Shown in pieces: positions 27,371 to 37,500 of a stretch of 64,000 nt of DNA. Each line of letters starts with the position of its first letter. Position 1 is the first letter of the stretch. Source of the DNA: Litoribacterium kuwaitense (lineage in GTDB: Bacteria; Bacillota; Bacilli; Bacillales; DSM-28697); assembly GCF_011058155.1 (NCBI RefSeq), contig NZ_JAALFC010000009.1, forward strand, positions 36,147 through 100,146, written 5' to 3'. The notes under the pieces were generated by a model that saw nothing but the letters and a program-made list of their open reading frames with translations, did not search any database and had not been told where the DNA came from. The translations under genes and the position numbers were made by a program.

Positions 27371-28249
27371 ATGCGTACGACAGAAGAAATGATGCGCTTG
27401 ATCATTGGGACTGCTAAGGATGATACTCGCGTGCGGGCAGTGATGATGAACGGTTCAAGGGTAAACCCAAACGCACCAAACGATCGGTTTCAAGACTATG
27501 ACATTGTTTATTTCGTCACTGACCTTTCGTCATTTACGCAAAATCATAGATGGGTGGACCGCTTTGGAGAACGTGTTATCATGCAAATGCCCGATGCGTT
27601 TGATTTATATGAAACAGATGTAGCACCAGACGATCGCTTTGCGTATTTAATGCAGTTTACAGACGGAAATCGAATTGATTTAACATTGCGTCATGTCACT
27701 GATGCCCAAGCTGTGCTGGCGTCAGATTCTTTGCGCGAGGTGCTGCTTGATAAGGACGGTTTGTTTCCTGATGACCTTCCACCATCAAATGATCGAGATT
27801 ATCATATTCAAAAGCCAAGTGAGGAGAGGTTTCTTGCGTGCTGCAATGAGTTTTTTTGGGTGAGTACATATGTTGCTAAAGGCTTGTGGCGGCAAGAACT
27901 GTCATTTGCGAAGGCAGCAATGGAGGGACCCGTCCGCAAAATGCTCATTTTGCTGTTGGAGTGGTCAGCTGCAAAAGAACATCAATTTGCGGTAAGTGTC
28001 GGAAAGGATGGGAAATGGCTGCAGCATTTTCTCAATAAGGATATTTGGGAGACGTTCGTTGCAACGTATCCGGACGGTTCGTATACACATATGTGGAATG
28101 CCTTGGAGGAGATGTTTACGCTCTTCAGGAAAGTGGGGAGGGAGGTCGCCGAAGATCTAGGCTACACATACCCGCTTGCAGAGGATGAACGGGTCGTTCA
28201 GTATGTAGCACAGGTGAGAGCCTCTGCACATAAAACAGAAGAACATTAA
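27371..28249 (+). CDS. aadK: AadK/AadE-like aminoglycoside 6-adenylyltransferase
   Basis: 292 residues. Nucleotidyltransferase core NGSRVNPNAP with FQDYDIVYFV (metal-binding Asp pair) near residues 28-52, then YLMQFTDGNRIDLTLR, followed by a helical C-terminal domain (FFWVSTYVAKGLWRQELSF). This is the pattern of ANT(6) enzymes that adenylylate streptomycin; chromosomal AadK in Bacillus species gives low-level resistance. ATG 27371 has AAAAGGAGGCAGAAAC before it. It has its own terminator and no mobile-element context, so it looks intrinsic. Substrate is inferred from family. Confidence 0.85.
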   Translation: MRTTEEMMRLIIGTAKDDTRVRAVMMNGSRVNPNAPNDRFQDYDIVYFVTDLSSFTQNHRWVDRFGERVIMQMPDAFDLYETDVAPDDRFAYLMQFTDGNRIDLTLRHVTDAQAVLASDSLREVLLDKDGLFPDDLPPSNDRDYHIQKPSEERFLACCNEFFWVSTYVAKGLWRQELSFAKAAMEGPVRKMLILLLEWSAAKEHQFAVSVGKDGKWLQHFLNKDIWETFVATYPDGSYTHMWNALEEMFTLFRKVGREVAEDLGYTYPLAEDERVVQYVAQVRASAHKTEEH

Positions 28250-28304
28250 AAGAAAGCGCATCATAAGCAAGATGCAACGTTCGTTTTTATCTATTTTTTA
28301 AAAG

Positions 28305-28345
28305 AGTGCAGAGAAATTCTAGAGTGACTTTCTCTGCACTTTTTT
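28305..28345. terminator. Bidirectional terminator between aadK and the aldehyde dehydrogenase
   Basis: Perfect 12-bp arms AGTGCAGAGAAA and TTTCTCTGCACT with a T6 run on the plus side. Confidence 0.85.
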
Positions 28346-28369
28346 CGTACGAATAGACGTAGTACATAC

Positions 28370-29737
28370 TTAAAATAGCTTCTTTATCATTTTGAGCATA
28401 CGTGGTCCGCGCTTATATCTTCCCGGCACTTCGAATCGTGTCGACTGCTTGACGATACTTTTGTAGTGAGAAAATGTGTCAAAGCTATACTTTCCATGAT
28501 ATTGCCCTGTCCCACTGGAACCAATGCCGCCAAAAGGAAGCTCTGGTGAGGTTAGGTGAAGAATGGTGTCATTAATACAGCCACCACCAAATGAAATGTC
28601 GTGAATGAATTCTTTTTGGAGGGACGCTGTCTCCGTAAATAGATAGGCGGCCAATGGGTTAGGGTGCTTGTTCACTTGTGCCTTCACTTGTGTAAATGAT
28701 CTGTATTGAAGAACTGGCAAAATAGGACCGAAAATTTCTTCTTCCATGATCCGGGCGTTGGAAGGAAGGTTCGTAAGAATGGTTGGCGCAAAGAAACGGC
28801 GGCTTCGGTCATGCTCACCTCCAAAGGCAATCGTCCCTTCATCTAAAAAAGAGACCATCCGATCAAAGTGTTTATCATGTACGAGTTTGGGATATTCGAA
28901 ACCTTCTTTATCAATATGCTTCATCTGCTTTTGAAAGCTTTGCTTTAGCGCATCCAAAAGAGAGGTGTAGACATCTTCGTGGACCATAATGTAATCAGGG
29001 GCAACACACGTTTGCCCAGCATTTAACACTTTTCCCCACGCAATTCGGTCCGCTGTCTTCTTCATATCAGCATCTTTATGAACGATGGCAGGGCTTTTTC
29101 CACCGAGCTCAAGCGTGTGTGGAATGAGTTGTTTTGCTGCTGCCGCCATCACTTTTTTTCCGATAGCCGGACTCCCGGTAAAAAAGAGGTAGTCAAACGG
29201 AGCTTCTAGCAAAGCTTCCGCTGTGTGAACGTCACCTTGAACGACAGCTACGTAGCTTTCCGGGAAAGTCCGCGTAAGAAGCCAATGAAGCAGATGCGAC
29301 GTTCGCGGTGTCATCTCAGAAGGCTTAACGACTGCACAATTTCCAGCTGCTATTGCTCCGATGAGTGGTGCGATGGCTAGCTGAAAAGGGTAATTCCAAG
29401 GGGCGAGAATAAGCACACTCCCATATGGCTGTGGATAAATCGTTCCTTTGCCGCCAGGAAGAAGAGGGCGGCTGTCAAGTGATTTTGGTTCACACCACTT
29501 TTTCAAGTGCTTTAACGTAAAATCGATTTCTTTGTAAAGGTAGCCAATCTCGGTCATAAACGCTTCTGAGTGTGACTTATGTAAATCGCCATGAAGCGCT
29601 TCAAGAATGGCCTCTTCATTATCTGAAATCGCTTGTCGCAACGCCATCAACTGTTTTTTTCGTTCTTTAACTGGGCGCGTATGCCCGGTTGAGAAATACG
29701 TTTGCTGGCTCAATACTAAGTCTGTATACATACTCAT
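28370..29737 (-). CDS. Class 3-like aldehyde dehydrogenase (YwdH type)
   Basis: A 455-residue NAD(P)-dependent aldehyde dehydrogenase. Motifs in order: PYGSVLILAPWNYPFQL near residue 104 (with catalytic-site Asn), FFTGSPAIGKKVM near 184, catalytic Glu in LELGGKSPAIV near 208, catalytic Cys in NAGQTCVAPDYI near 242, and EEEIFGPILPVL near 332. Short length and the GKYSFDTFSHYKS C-terminus are typical of fatty-aldehyde (class 3) enzymes such as YwdH. GAGGTGATGACAG precedes the ATG. It is monocistronic; the natural aldehyde is unknown. Confidence 0.9.
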   Translation of the reverse strand: MSMYTDLVLSQQTYFSTGHTRPVKERKKQLMALRQAISDNEEAILEALHGDLHKSHSEAFMTEIGYLYKEIDFTLKHLKKWCEPKSLDSRPLLPGGKGTIYPQPYGSVLILAPWNYPFQLAIAPLIGAIAAGNCAVVKPSEMTPRTSHLLHWLLTRTFPESYVAVVQGDVHTAEALLEAPFDYLFFTGSPAIGKKVMAAAAKQLIPHTLELGGKSPAIVHKDADMKKTADRIAWGKVLNAGQTCVAPDYIMVHEDVYTSLLDALKQSFQKQMKHIDKEGFEYPKLVHDKHFDRMVSFLDEGTIAFGGEHDRSRRFFAPTILTNLPSNARIMEEEIFGPILPVLQYRSFTQVKAQVNKHPNPLAAYLFTETASLQKEFIHDISFGGGCINDTILHLTSPELPFGGIGSSGTGQYHGKYSFDTFSHYKSIVKQSTRFEVPGRYKRGPRMLKMIKKLF

Positions 29738-29893
29738 CTGTCATCACCTCATCCGATACTACTTCCACTATACCCGATTTTAGCAATGATTCATCGTATT
29801 TTGCATCTAAAGGAAACTACATGTCAGAATTTATTTAAGAGAAGCCGCTGATTTTGGTATTGCCACCGAATATCAAGTACGCTCTATCGAGGT

Positions 29894-30714
29894 TCAAAGA
29901 AATAACCAAAACCAAATTAAAAAAGCGATGAGCAAGCGGTAATAAGCAAAAGGCGCCAATTTAATGCGGTGAATAATCGAAAGAAAGAAGCGTATGCAAA
30001 TGAGCGAGCAGAAAAATGCACTGATAAACCCGGTCGTCATAAACGGCATTGTTTCCCAAGTAAAGTAAGACCAGTTTTTAAACAGCGACAAGCCACTCGC
30101 CCCTGCTAGAATAGGGACTGCTAAGATGAAGGCATAATCAGAGGCCGCGCGATGGCTGAGGCCGACGAGAACACCTCCGGAAATGGTGACACCGGCTCGT
30201 GAGAAGCCTGGCCATAAAGCAAAGCATTGGAAAAGGCCGATGTACAAAGCTTGTCGATAGCTTAATTGATCAATTGTGACCGCTCCAGGCGCGTGTTTAT
30301 TAAACCTGTCAGCTAAAAGTAAGAGGATGCTGCCAAGCACGAGTCCAACTAAAACGGTATCGATAGAAAAAAGCCGCTCGTCAATAAAGTCCTCTAGAAA
30401 AAACCGAGGACAGCCGCAGGGATGACGCCGATCACTACCTTTCCGAGTGTTAGCTTTGACGTTTTTTCTGTTTTTTTCCATGAAAAGCTAAACATCTCAC
30501 GGAACCGTTCCTTAAAAACTAAAAGCACGGCCAAAATCGAACCTAGTTGAATGACAATTTTAAACGTATTGGCAACTTCTTGAGAAAAAAGTTCACTTGA
30601 ATGAAGCAATAGGTCGTCTACGAGAACCATATGGCCTGTTGATGAAACTGGGGCAAATTCCGTAATTCCTTCAACGATGCCAAGAATGATCGCGACAAAG
30701 AGTTCCCACAACAT
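29894..30714 (-). pseudogene. uppP: Undecaprenyl-diphosphatase UppP (BacA), single-base frameshift
   Basis: Membrane phosphatase that recycles undecaprenyl pyrophosphate for cell-wall synthesis and gives bacitracin tolerance. The first part (30714 to about 30400) carries EGITEFAPVSSTGHM, the catalytic motif 1; the second part carries ALWPGFSRAGVTISGG, motif 2, and the later helices. The frame breaks at the A6 run at 30397-30402: the first frame ends GFF-stop just where the second reads LEDFIDERLF. One added base gives a continuous 273-residue protein, the usual family length. The ATG has AAAGGGGGACG upstream. Likely a sequencing error; a paralogue elsewhere could also tolerate a real mutation. 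Confidence 0.88.
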
Positions 30715-30951
30715 GTACGCTCGTCCCCCTTTCCAATATGCTATGAAAAAAACGGACGAGACATCCCAAAAAATTCAATCCGATGAATAAAAGTTCAAGG
30801 TTTGAAAGTGAGAAGCGAGAGTGTGGTGGGTAGGTGTCGGACGAGGCTCGTCGATTTACACAAATGTCGTGACGGTTGTCCAAGCTACACTGATTCGTTC
30901 AATTTTTCATCGTTTGTGATAGAGAATGCGAAATGAATAAACACAGTATAG

Positions 30952-30997
30952 AAAAACGACGACAAGTCCAAAAAAGTCTTTGTCGTCGTTTTTTTAA
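30952..30997. terminator. Bidirectional terminator after the nucleoside hydrolase operon
   Basis: AAAACGACGACAA (30952-30964) and TTGTCGTCGTTTT form a 13-bp stem with A and T runs outside, next to the end of the hydrolase gene at 31004. Confidence 0.8.
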
Positions 30998-31003
30998 TTC
31001 TGA

Positions 31004-31921
31004 TTATGCTAGCACGTGGCGTAAGAAGTGATCGACAAAACGATCTGCGTCAACTTCTAAGCATACATGAACTGAGCTTTCGGCGTTTTCTTCACCAAAA
31101 GTTTGTCCGTACGCCTCGCCCGATTCACCGACAGTCACATCCATTGGCACGGTTTTGACAAAGCTCGGATCGATGACAACACCGATCGCCAACGGGTCAT
31201 GCAGTGAGCAGCCGCCGATGCCAGGATTGTTTCGTTCGTAAGCGGTGACGTAAAAGTCAACGATGTTTGCGAGTGTCTGCCCGATTTCTGATGCTGTGCG
31301 CCAATCTTCATATTGCGTTTTAGCAAGTAAAGTTTTCATCGTGACATCTAGCCCGACAAGTCGAATCGAGGCACCAGAAGAAAAGACGACATTTGCCGCT
31401 TTCGGGTCCGCATGAATATTGGCCTCAGCCAGAGGCGTAATATTTCCCGGATGGCGAACGGCACCACCCATCATGACAATTTCACGAATGTTAGTTACGA
31501 ACGAAGGATCGGCTTCAATTGCGCGAGCAACATTTGTCATCGTACCGACCGCGACGAGCGTGATTTCCTTAGGGTGTTCAGCTGCCATCCGTATAAGGTA
31601 ATCCACCGCCTCATCTTTTTGTACTTTTTGCGTGGAGGACGGAAGTGCGACGTCGCCAACCCCGTTTTCACCGTGAATTGCTGGTGCTCCATCTCGTGGA
31701 TGACTGCCGTCGAAAGCTTTGTTTGTTCCGGCGTATACAGGAACATTGCGTGCCTCAAACAGTTCAAGTAAGTCGAGGGCGTTTTTCGTCGTCACGTCGA
31801 CGTGGGCATTTCCAAAGCACGTCGTAAGCGCCAGTAGGTCAAGCTCTGGGTGATTTAAAGCGTAGGCGATCGCCATTGCATCATCAATACCAGGGTCACA
31901 ATCTAAAATAATTTTTTTCAT
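31004..31921 (-). CDS. Nucleoside hydrolase (IunH/RihB family)
   Basis: A 305-residue hydrolase that splits ribonucleosides into base and ribose. The Ca-binding motif DCDPGIDDA is at residues 7-15; VGTMTNVA and MMGGAVRHPGNITPLAEANIHADPKAA (given only in part: PLAEANIHADP) supply the ribose-binding Asn/Glu, and CSLHDPLA near residue 240 the second Asp. Missing residues: none of the core set. It lies 34 bp downstream of the NupC transporter gene on the same strand, so uptake and cleavage are co-expressed, and a cre-like site precedes the pair. Specificity (purine or pyrimidine) is not readable. Confidence 0.92.
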   Translation of the reverse strand: MKKIILDCDPGIDDAMAIAYALNHPELDLLALTTCFGNAHVDVTTKNALDLLELFEARNVPVYAGTNKAFDGSHPRDGAPAIHGENGVGDVALPSSTQKVQKDEAVDYLIRMAAEHPKEITLVAVGTMTNVARAIEADPSFVTNIREIVMMGGAVRHPGNITPLAEANIHADPKAANVVFSSGASIRLVGLDVTMKTLLAKTQYEDWRTASEIGQTLANIVDFYVTAYERNNPGIGGCSLHDPLAIGVVIDPSFVKTVPMDVTVGESGEAYGQTFGEENAESSVHVCLEVDADRFVDHFLRHVLA

Positions 31922-31955
31922 GATTTCATCTCGCTTTCTTTTCGTAAAAAAACGG

Positions 31956-33149
31956 TTAGTAGCTTAAGAACAATCCGATGACAGTAGCTGAAAGGAATGA
32001 GGCAAGCACGGAGCCGTATAACAGTTTAAGGCCGAATCCAGCAACGATGTCGCCTTTTTCACCATTCATGGCTTTGACAGCACCGGTGACGATCCCAATG
32101 GAGCCGAAGTTGGCGAAGCTGACAAGATACACCGTTAAGATGCCAATGGTACGCTCAGTAATGGCACCAGCTTCTTGCAAGCTAGACAATGCGCCTTGCG
32201 CAACGAATTCATTGGAGATGATTTTAGTCGCCATGACATTACCTGCTTCGATAAGATCTTGTGTCGGGAAGCCGAGTAAAAATGCGATCGGTGAAAAGAC
32301 ATATCCAAGTAACGTTTGAAACGACATTTGGATCGTGCCGAGAAATAAAGCATCAACAAAATTGATCAGTGCGACGAAACCGAGCACCATAATACCAACG
32401 ATAACGGCAATTTTTCCGCCGTCGATAATGCTGTCAGCGATCACTTGAAAAAGAGATGGACGTTTTTCTTCACGCACCTCAAGTAAGTCTTCTTCTGGTT
32501 CGACCTTATATGGATTAATGATACTCGAAATAATGAGCGCTGAAAATATGTTTAATACGACTGCAATGACAACGTACTGTTCCGGCAAGACGTTCATAAA
32601 TGCTGCGATAATTGGCAGACTGACTGACGAAATGGCTGAGGCACAAAGGGTGTACAATCGTTCTTTCGGCAAATTCGGAATAAGTGTTTTCGTCGTCAAA
32701 AATACTTCCGATTGTCCGAAAAATGCTGAGGCGACTGCAAAATAGTTTTCAAGCTTCCCAAGACCGTTAATTTTACTTAAAGCAAGTCCGACATATTTAA
32801 TGACGAGCGGCAAGACGCGGATATAGTTTAAAATTCCTACAAGAATCGAGACGAAAATGATCGGCATTAAGACGTTGAAAACGAACGCCCCTTGGTTATT
32901 TTCAAATATCGATCCGAAGATAAACGCTGTTCCGGTATTGGCTAACTTAATCAATTGGTCAAACGCAGCGGCTATATAAGAAATAATCGTTACACCAATG
33001 GTTGTTTGGAGAAGAATGAAGGTAATGACAAGCTGCAAGCCTAATAAGATGAGTGCTGATTTGTAACGAACGGCTTTACGGTTACTGCTCCAGAGCCAGG
33101 CTAGACTAAATACGGTGGCAAGTCCGATGAAGAAGAATAAGATGTTCAA
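31956..33149 (-). CDS. nupC: NupC-type concentrative nucleoside transporter
   Basis: About 397 residues and roughly ten membrane segments, a CNT-family ion-coupled nucleoside symporter. Recognisable stretches: FFGQSEVFLTTK, the nucleoside-binding GQSE loop, and FANFGSIGIVTGA near the C-terminus. I place the start at TTG 33149, preceded by AAAGGAGGAACACATT; the open frame extends upstream to 33206 through the cre site, which argues against an earlier start. It is the first gene of the nupC-hydrolase operon. Confidence 0.9.
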   Translation of the reverse strand: MNILFFFIGLATVFSLAWLWSSNRKAVRYKSALILLGLQLVITFILLQTTIGVTIISYIAAAFDQLIKLANTGTAFIFGSIFENNQGAFVFNVLMPIIFVSILVGILNYIRVLPLVIKYVGLALSKINGLGKLENYFAVASAFFGQSEVFLTTKTLIPNLPKERLYTLCASAISSVSLPIIAAFMNVLPEQYVVIAVVLNIFSALIISSIINPYKVEPEEDLLEVREEKRPSLFQVIADSIIDGGKIAVIVGIMVLGFVALINFVDALFLGTIQMSFQTLLGYVFSPIAFLLGFPTQDLIEAGNVMATKIISNEFVAQGALSSLQEAGAITERTIGILTVYLVSFANFGSIGIVTGAVKAMNGEKGDIVAGFGLKLLYGSVLASFLSATVIGLFLSY

Positions 33150-33176
33150 AATGTGTTCCTCCTTTAGTTTTTGTGT

Positions 33177-33190
33177 TGTCAGCGCTTTCA
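33177..33190 (-). promoter_or_regulatory. cre site for nupC (CcpA)
   Basis: On the minus strand TGAAAGCGCTGACA fits the consensus TGWAANCGNTNWCA at every position. It lies about 28 bp upstream of the nupC start, where CcpA binding would block elongation or initiation. Carbon catabolite repression of nucleoside salvage is inferred. Confidence 0.7.
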
Positions 33191-33220
33191 ATTTGCTAAG
33201 ACTCACTGGAGATACGACAT

Positions 33221-33242
33221 GACAATAAGGCTATATATTGTC
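33221..33242. promoter_or_regulatory. Inverted repeat upstream of nupC, candidate operator
   Basis: Perfect seven-bp arms GACAATA and TATTGTC separated by eight bases, about 70-90 bp upstream of the nupC start. It could be the site of a nucleoside-responsive repressor (DeoR- or other type). No regulator gene is adjacent. Confidence 0.4.
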
Positions 33243-33401
33243 TCATAGTCATACATACCCAAATCAGTAGTTGATGATACTACAAATTTCTTAAGATGAA
33301 AAATAGAAATGTGCTTTTCGTCTGATGAAATAGAGTATGGGGAAATTGAACGGACATGATCGCTTTGTGGTACGATCATAAAAACAACCGACAATGGGGG
33401 A

Positions 33402-34358
33402 ATGGCATTGACGATGAGAAGTATTTTTTCGTTAGGAGAAGCTTTAATTGATTTTGTACCTCTGCATAAAGGAACGGCTTTAAAGGATGTCAGCCAGTTT
33501 ATTAAAGCCCCAGGAGGCGCTCCGGCAAACGTTGCCGTCGCCGTAGCGAAACTAGGTGGAAAGGCGGCTTTTGTCGGAAAAGTAGGGCAAGATGCTTTTG
33601 GTGATTTTCTCGTTGAAACCCTCGCTTCTTATGGTGTAGATACGGATTACATGCAACAAACTGCTGAAGCGAGAACGATGTTAGCGTTTGTGTCGTTAGA
33701 TGAACAAGGCAATCGCGACTTTATTTTTTACAATCATCCTTCAGCCGATGAACTTTTACACCCTAGAGATATAGATCGCCTCCCACTGACAGCGCAAGAT
33801 ATTCTTCATATTGGGTCAATCTCAATGATTCAAAGCCCTATAAAGGAAGCCACTGTGAAGGCAATCCAGCTGGCAAAAGAGCAAGGGTCAACGATGAGCT
33901 TTGATCCGAATCTCCGCGAATTGTTATGGCCTAATTTAGACGTCGCCCGCCAAACAATTCTCGATGCGTTGCCAAACGCCGATATCGTGAAGGTGAGTGA
34001 AGAAGAATTGGCTTTTTTGACGAGTACAGCCGATGAAACAGCAGGCGCCAACACACTGTTAGCGTATGGAGTGAAGCTGCTGCTCGTCACAAAAGGTGCT
34101 GAGGGGTGTCGCTATTTTACAGAGAAAGTTCAAGGCACGGTACCGGTACCTGCCGTTGAGCCTGTCGACACGACTGGAGCGGGTGATGCATTTATGGGTG
34201 GTTTCTTATCCCAATTTGCCAGCCAAAATCAGTGTATACAGGCTATTTCGAAAGATGAGCTCGAAACGTGGATACGGTTTGCCAATCGTTGTGGAGCTGC
34301 AGCTACGTTAAAACCAGGAGCAATGTCATCGTCGCCTCATCAAAGCGAATTAGCATAA
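33402..34358 (+). CDS. PfkB-family fructokinase
   Basis: A 318-residue sugar kinase. N-terminal SLGEALIDFVP and PGGAPANVAVAVAKLGG (substrate-binding), middle MSFDPNLRELLW, and C-terminal anion-hole motif DTTGAGDAFMGGF with catalytic Asp. GEALIDFVP plus DPNLR are typical of bacterial fructokinases (ScrK/GmuE branch). GGGGGA lies directly before ATG 33402; TTG 33408, with six-base spacing, or ATG 33414 are alternatives that would shorten the product by 2-4 residues. It stands alone, not in a sucrose operon. Confidence 0.85.
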   Translation: MALTMRSIFSLGEALIDFVPLHKGTALKDVSQFIKAPGGAPANVAVAVAKLGGKAAFVGKVGQDAFGDFLVETLASYGVDTDYMQQTAEARTMLAFVSLDEQGNRDFIFYNHPSADELLHPRDIDRLPLTAQDILHIGSISMIQSPIKEATVKAIQLAKEQGSTMSFDPNLRELLWPNLDVARQTILDALPNADIVKVSEEELAFLTSTADETAGANTLLAYGVKLLLVTKGAEGCRYFTEKVQGTVPVPAVEPVDTTGAGDAFMGGFLSQFASQNQCIQAISKDELETWIRFANRCGAAATLKPGAMSSSPHQSELA

Positions 34359-34388
34359 AGGGATAACGGAAAGCCACTTCGTGACCAC

Positions 34389-34415
34389 AGACAAAGTCTT
34401 TTTGAGAGTTTGTCT
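34389..34415 (+). terminator. Weak hairpin after the fructokinase gene
   Basis: Arms AGACAAA and TTTGTCT, 13-base T-rich loop, followed only by AAATAT. Possible weak terminator. Confidence 0.35.
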
Positions 34416-34578
34416 AAATATATGGGCACGTTGACAGGCTTTCTTTTATTATCAACAAAGAAAAATGTCTAAATTTACATTTATTTTAAAAAATCTTTAC
34501 AGTCAAACAACTCGTTATTCTAAAAATTTCGATAAACTAAGCTTGTCAAGAAAAAAATGGAATTGGGAGGGGACATGG

Positions 34579-37500
34579 TTGAGAGTAAAACAGTGGGTCA
34601 GGGCAGGTTTAGCTGCATCAATCGTTATGTTACCAACAACAGGACAGGCAACTGACAATGATGTAACGACATATTCAGGGGAAATGGAGCCGTCGTTTGC
34701 GGTTGAGATGATCGGGCGTTACACGAGTGGTGCCGAGCTAGACGAAGGTGGTGCTGAAATTGTGGCATACGATCAAGCTCGCAAGCAAGCGTATTCAATC
34801 AATGGCGCCGAAAAAGCGTTAGACATTATTGACTTATCTATTCTTGAAGACAATAAACCATTCAGTAAGCTCTCATTGAAGAAAAGAGTTGGTTTAAACG
34901 ATGTTGCCGAGGAGATGGGGCCAGTAAATGGATTGACAAGTGTTGATGTTCATCCGACGGAGCCGTATCTCGCTGTGTCTATTGTCGCAGAGCCAAAGAC
35001 AGACAAGGGCTACGTTGTTTTTATTTCTACAGATGGAGAAGTCCTTTCTACAGTACAGGTAGGCTCTCAACCAGATATGATCACATTTACTCATGACGGT
35101 TCTAGACTTCTCGTGGCTAACGAAGGAGAACCAAATGACGCTTATGATATCAACCCTGAAGGTTCTGTGAGCATTATTGATGTAGGTGAAGGCGTAGATC
35201 ATCGTCAAATCGCGGACGCGAAAACGGTCAAGTTTGATGACGATGTCATCGATGACGATGTGCGTCAAGTGCACGAAGACTCCGACAGAGTGGCTGATCT
35301 TGAACCAGAATATATCGCGGTGACTGAAGACGATCGGACGGCTTATGTCGTTCTACAGGAAAGCAATGCTATTGCGACACTCGATCTAGCAACGGAGTCG
35401 TGGACGAGCGTAAAGTCGTTAGGCTACAAAGACCATTCACTTGCAGGAAATGGAATGGATGCTAGTGATAAAGACGGAAAAATAAACATTCAACCAGTGC
35501 CCGTTCTTGGTCAGTACATGCCCGACGCCATCTCATTACTTGAGTCAAATGGGAAGACGTATATTGTCACGCCAAATGAAGGAGATGCCCAAGATTATGA
35601 AGGGTTTTCTGAAGAGGTTCGTGTCGCTGATATTGCAGAGGAATATGATTTAGATGCATCTTTATTTGCAGGATTTACCGAAGAAGAGATCGATACGATG
35701 GTCGAAAATGGGCTGTTTGACGACGATCAGCTCGGTCGCTTGAGAACGACAACATCTTCTCCTGTCAATGAAGAGGGCAAGTACGAGGCTGTGTATGGGT
35801 ACGGTGCTCGTTCGTTTACAATCTTTGATGCTTCTACGATGAAGCCAGTCTTTGACAGTGGTGACCAGTTTGAAAAAGCGATCGCTGAAGCGCATCCTGA
35901 GCTGTTTAATACAGACAATGCGGAAAATGCCTTTGACAATCGTTCGGATAATAAAGGTCCTGAGCCAGAAGCAGCGGTTGTTGGACAAATTGGAGACCGG
36001 ACATACGCATTTATCGGTCTTGAGCGTGACGGTAGCATTGCAGTTTACGACGTGACACAACCGAGTGACGCGTCATTCGTTCAGCTGTTTAGTAGCCGAG
36101 ATTTTTCAGGAAGTGAATTAGGTGGCGATATTGCGCCAGAAGGGCTTGAATTCGTTTCTGCTAAAGAAAGCTTGACAGGTCACCCGCTACTCATTGTCGG
36201 AAACGAAGTATCCGGTACAGTCGCTGTATATGAATTTTTAGAAGACAGCGAAGAAGGCACGTCTATTCAAATTATTCATTTTAATGATGTTCATGCTCGC
36301 GTCTTTTCCGAAGAGAATGCAGGTATCGGTTATGCAAAACTAAAAACGATCATTGAAGAATCAGAAGAAGAAAATCCAAACACACTTGTGCTCGATGCTG
36401 GAGACACACTTCATGGCACAACATTTGCAACGTTGATGAAGGGTGAAAGCATTGTGCAGATTCTCAATGCGATCGATGTCGATGCTTTGGCACCAGGAAA
36501 CCACGATTTCAACTATGGCAAAGATCACTTGCAAGCTTTACAAGGTTTAATGGATTTCCCTGTTTTAGCAGCCAACGTGTTGAAGGAAGACGGTTCGTCT
36601 GAATTTCAACCGTATGAAATCCAAGAGATTGATGGGGTGCAAATAGGTATTTTTGGCTTAGCGTCCCCAGAAACGACTTATAAAACACATCCTGACAATG
36701 TGAAAGGTCTTACCTTTGAAGATCCTGTTGACGCGGCCAAGCGTACAGTTTCACAGCTTGAAGCTGAAGGGGCAGATATCATCATTGCTCTAGCTCACGT
36801 CGGACTTGATGAATCAAGTGAGGACACGTCAGATCAAATCGCTGCACAAGTGCCAGGGATTGACCTCATTGTCGACGGTCATAGTCACACGACGTTACCA
36901 GAAGGTATGGACGCAGAGAATGGCACATTGATCGTTAGTGCTGGAGAGTACTTAAAGAATGTAGGTGTTGTTGAACTTCAATGGGATGGCGATAAGGTCA
37001 TTAAAAAAGATGCCGAGCTCATTACGAAAGAAGACGCAAAAGATGTCATCCCGAATGAAGACATTGTTGCTGTAACTGATGACATCACTGCTGAACAAGA
37101 TGTCATTTTACAAGAAGTGGTTGGGACGACGGAAGTCGCACTTCATGGTGAGCGCGGTGATGTACGTACACAGGAAACCAACCTTGGGAATTTAATTGCT
37201 GATGCGATGCTTGATTTGACCGGAGCAGATGTCGCCTTAACAAATGGAGGAGGCATCCGGGCATCCATTGATGCAGGTGAGGTGACAAAAGGCGAAGTCG
37301 TCACTGTGCTTCCATTTGGCAACTATATCGTGACCAAGCAAATAAGTGGTACACAGCTAAAAGAAGCACTCGAGCGCGGCATGAGTTCATACCCAGAGTC
37401 TCTCGGGGCATTTCCTCAGGTTGGGGGGATGACATTTAAGGTAGATCCTAACCAGCCAGCAGGAAGTCGCGTCCACAGTCTGATGATCAACGATGAGCCA

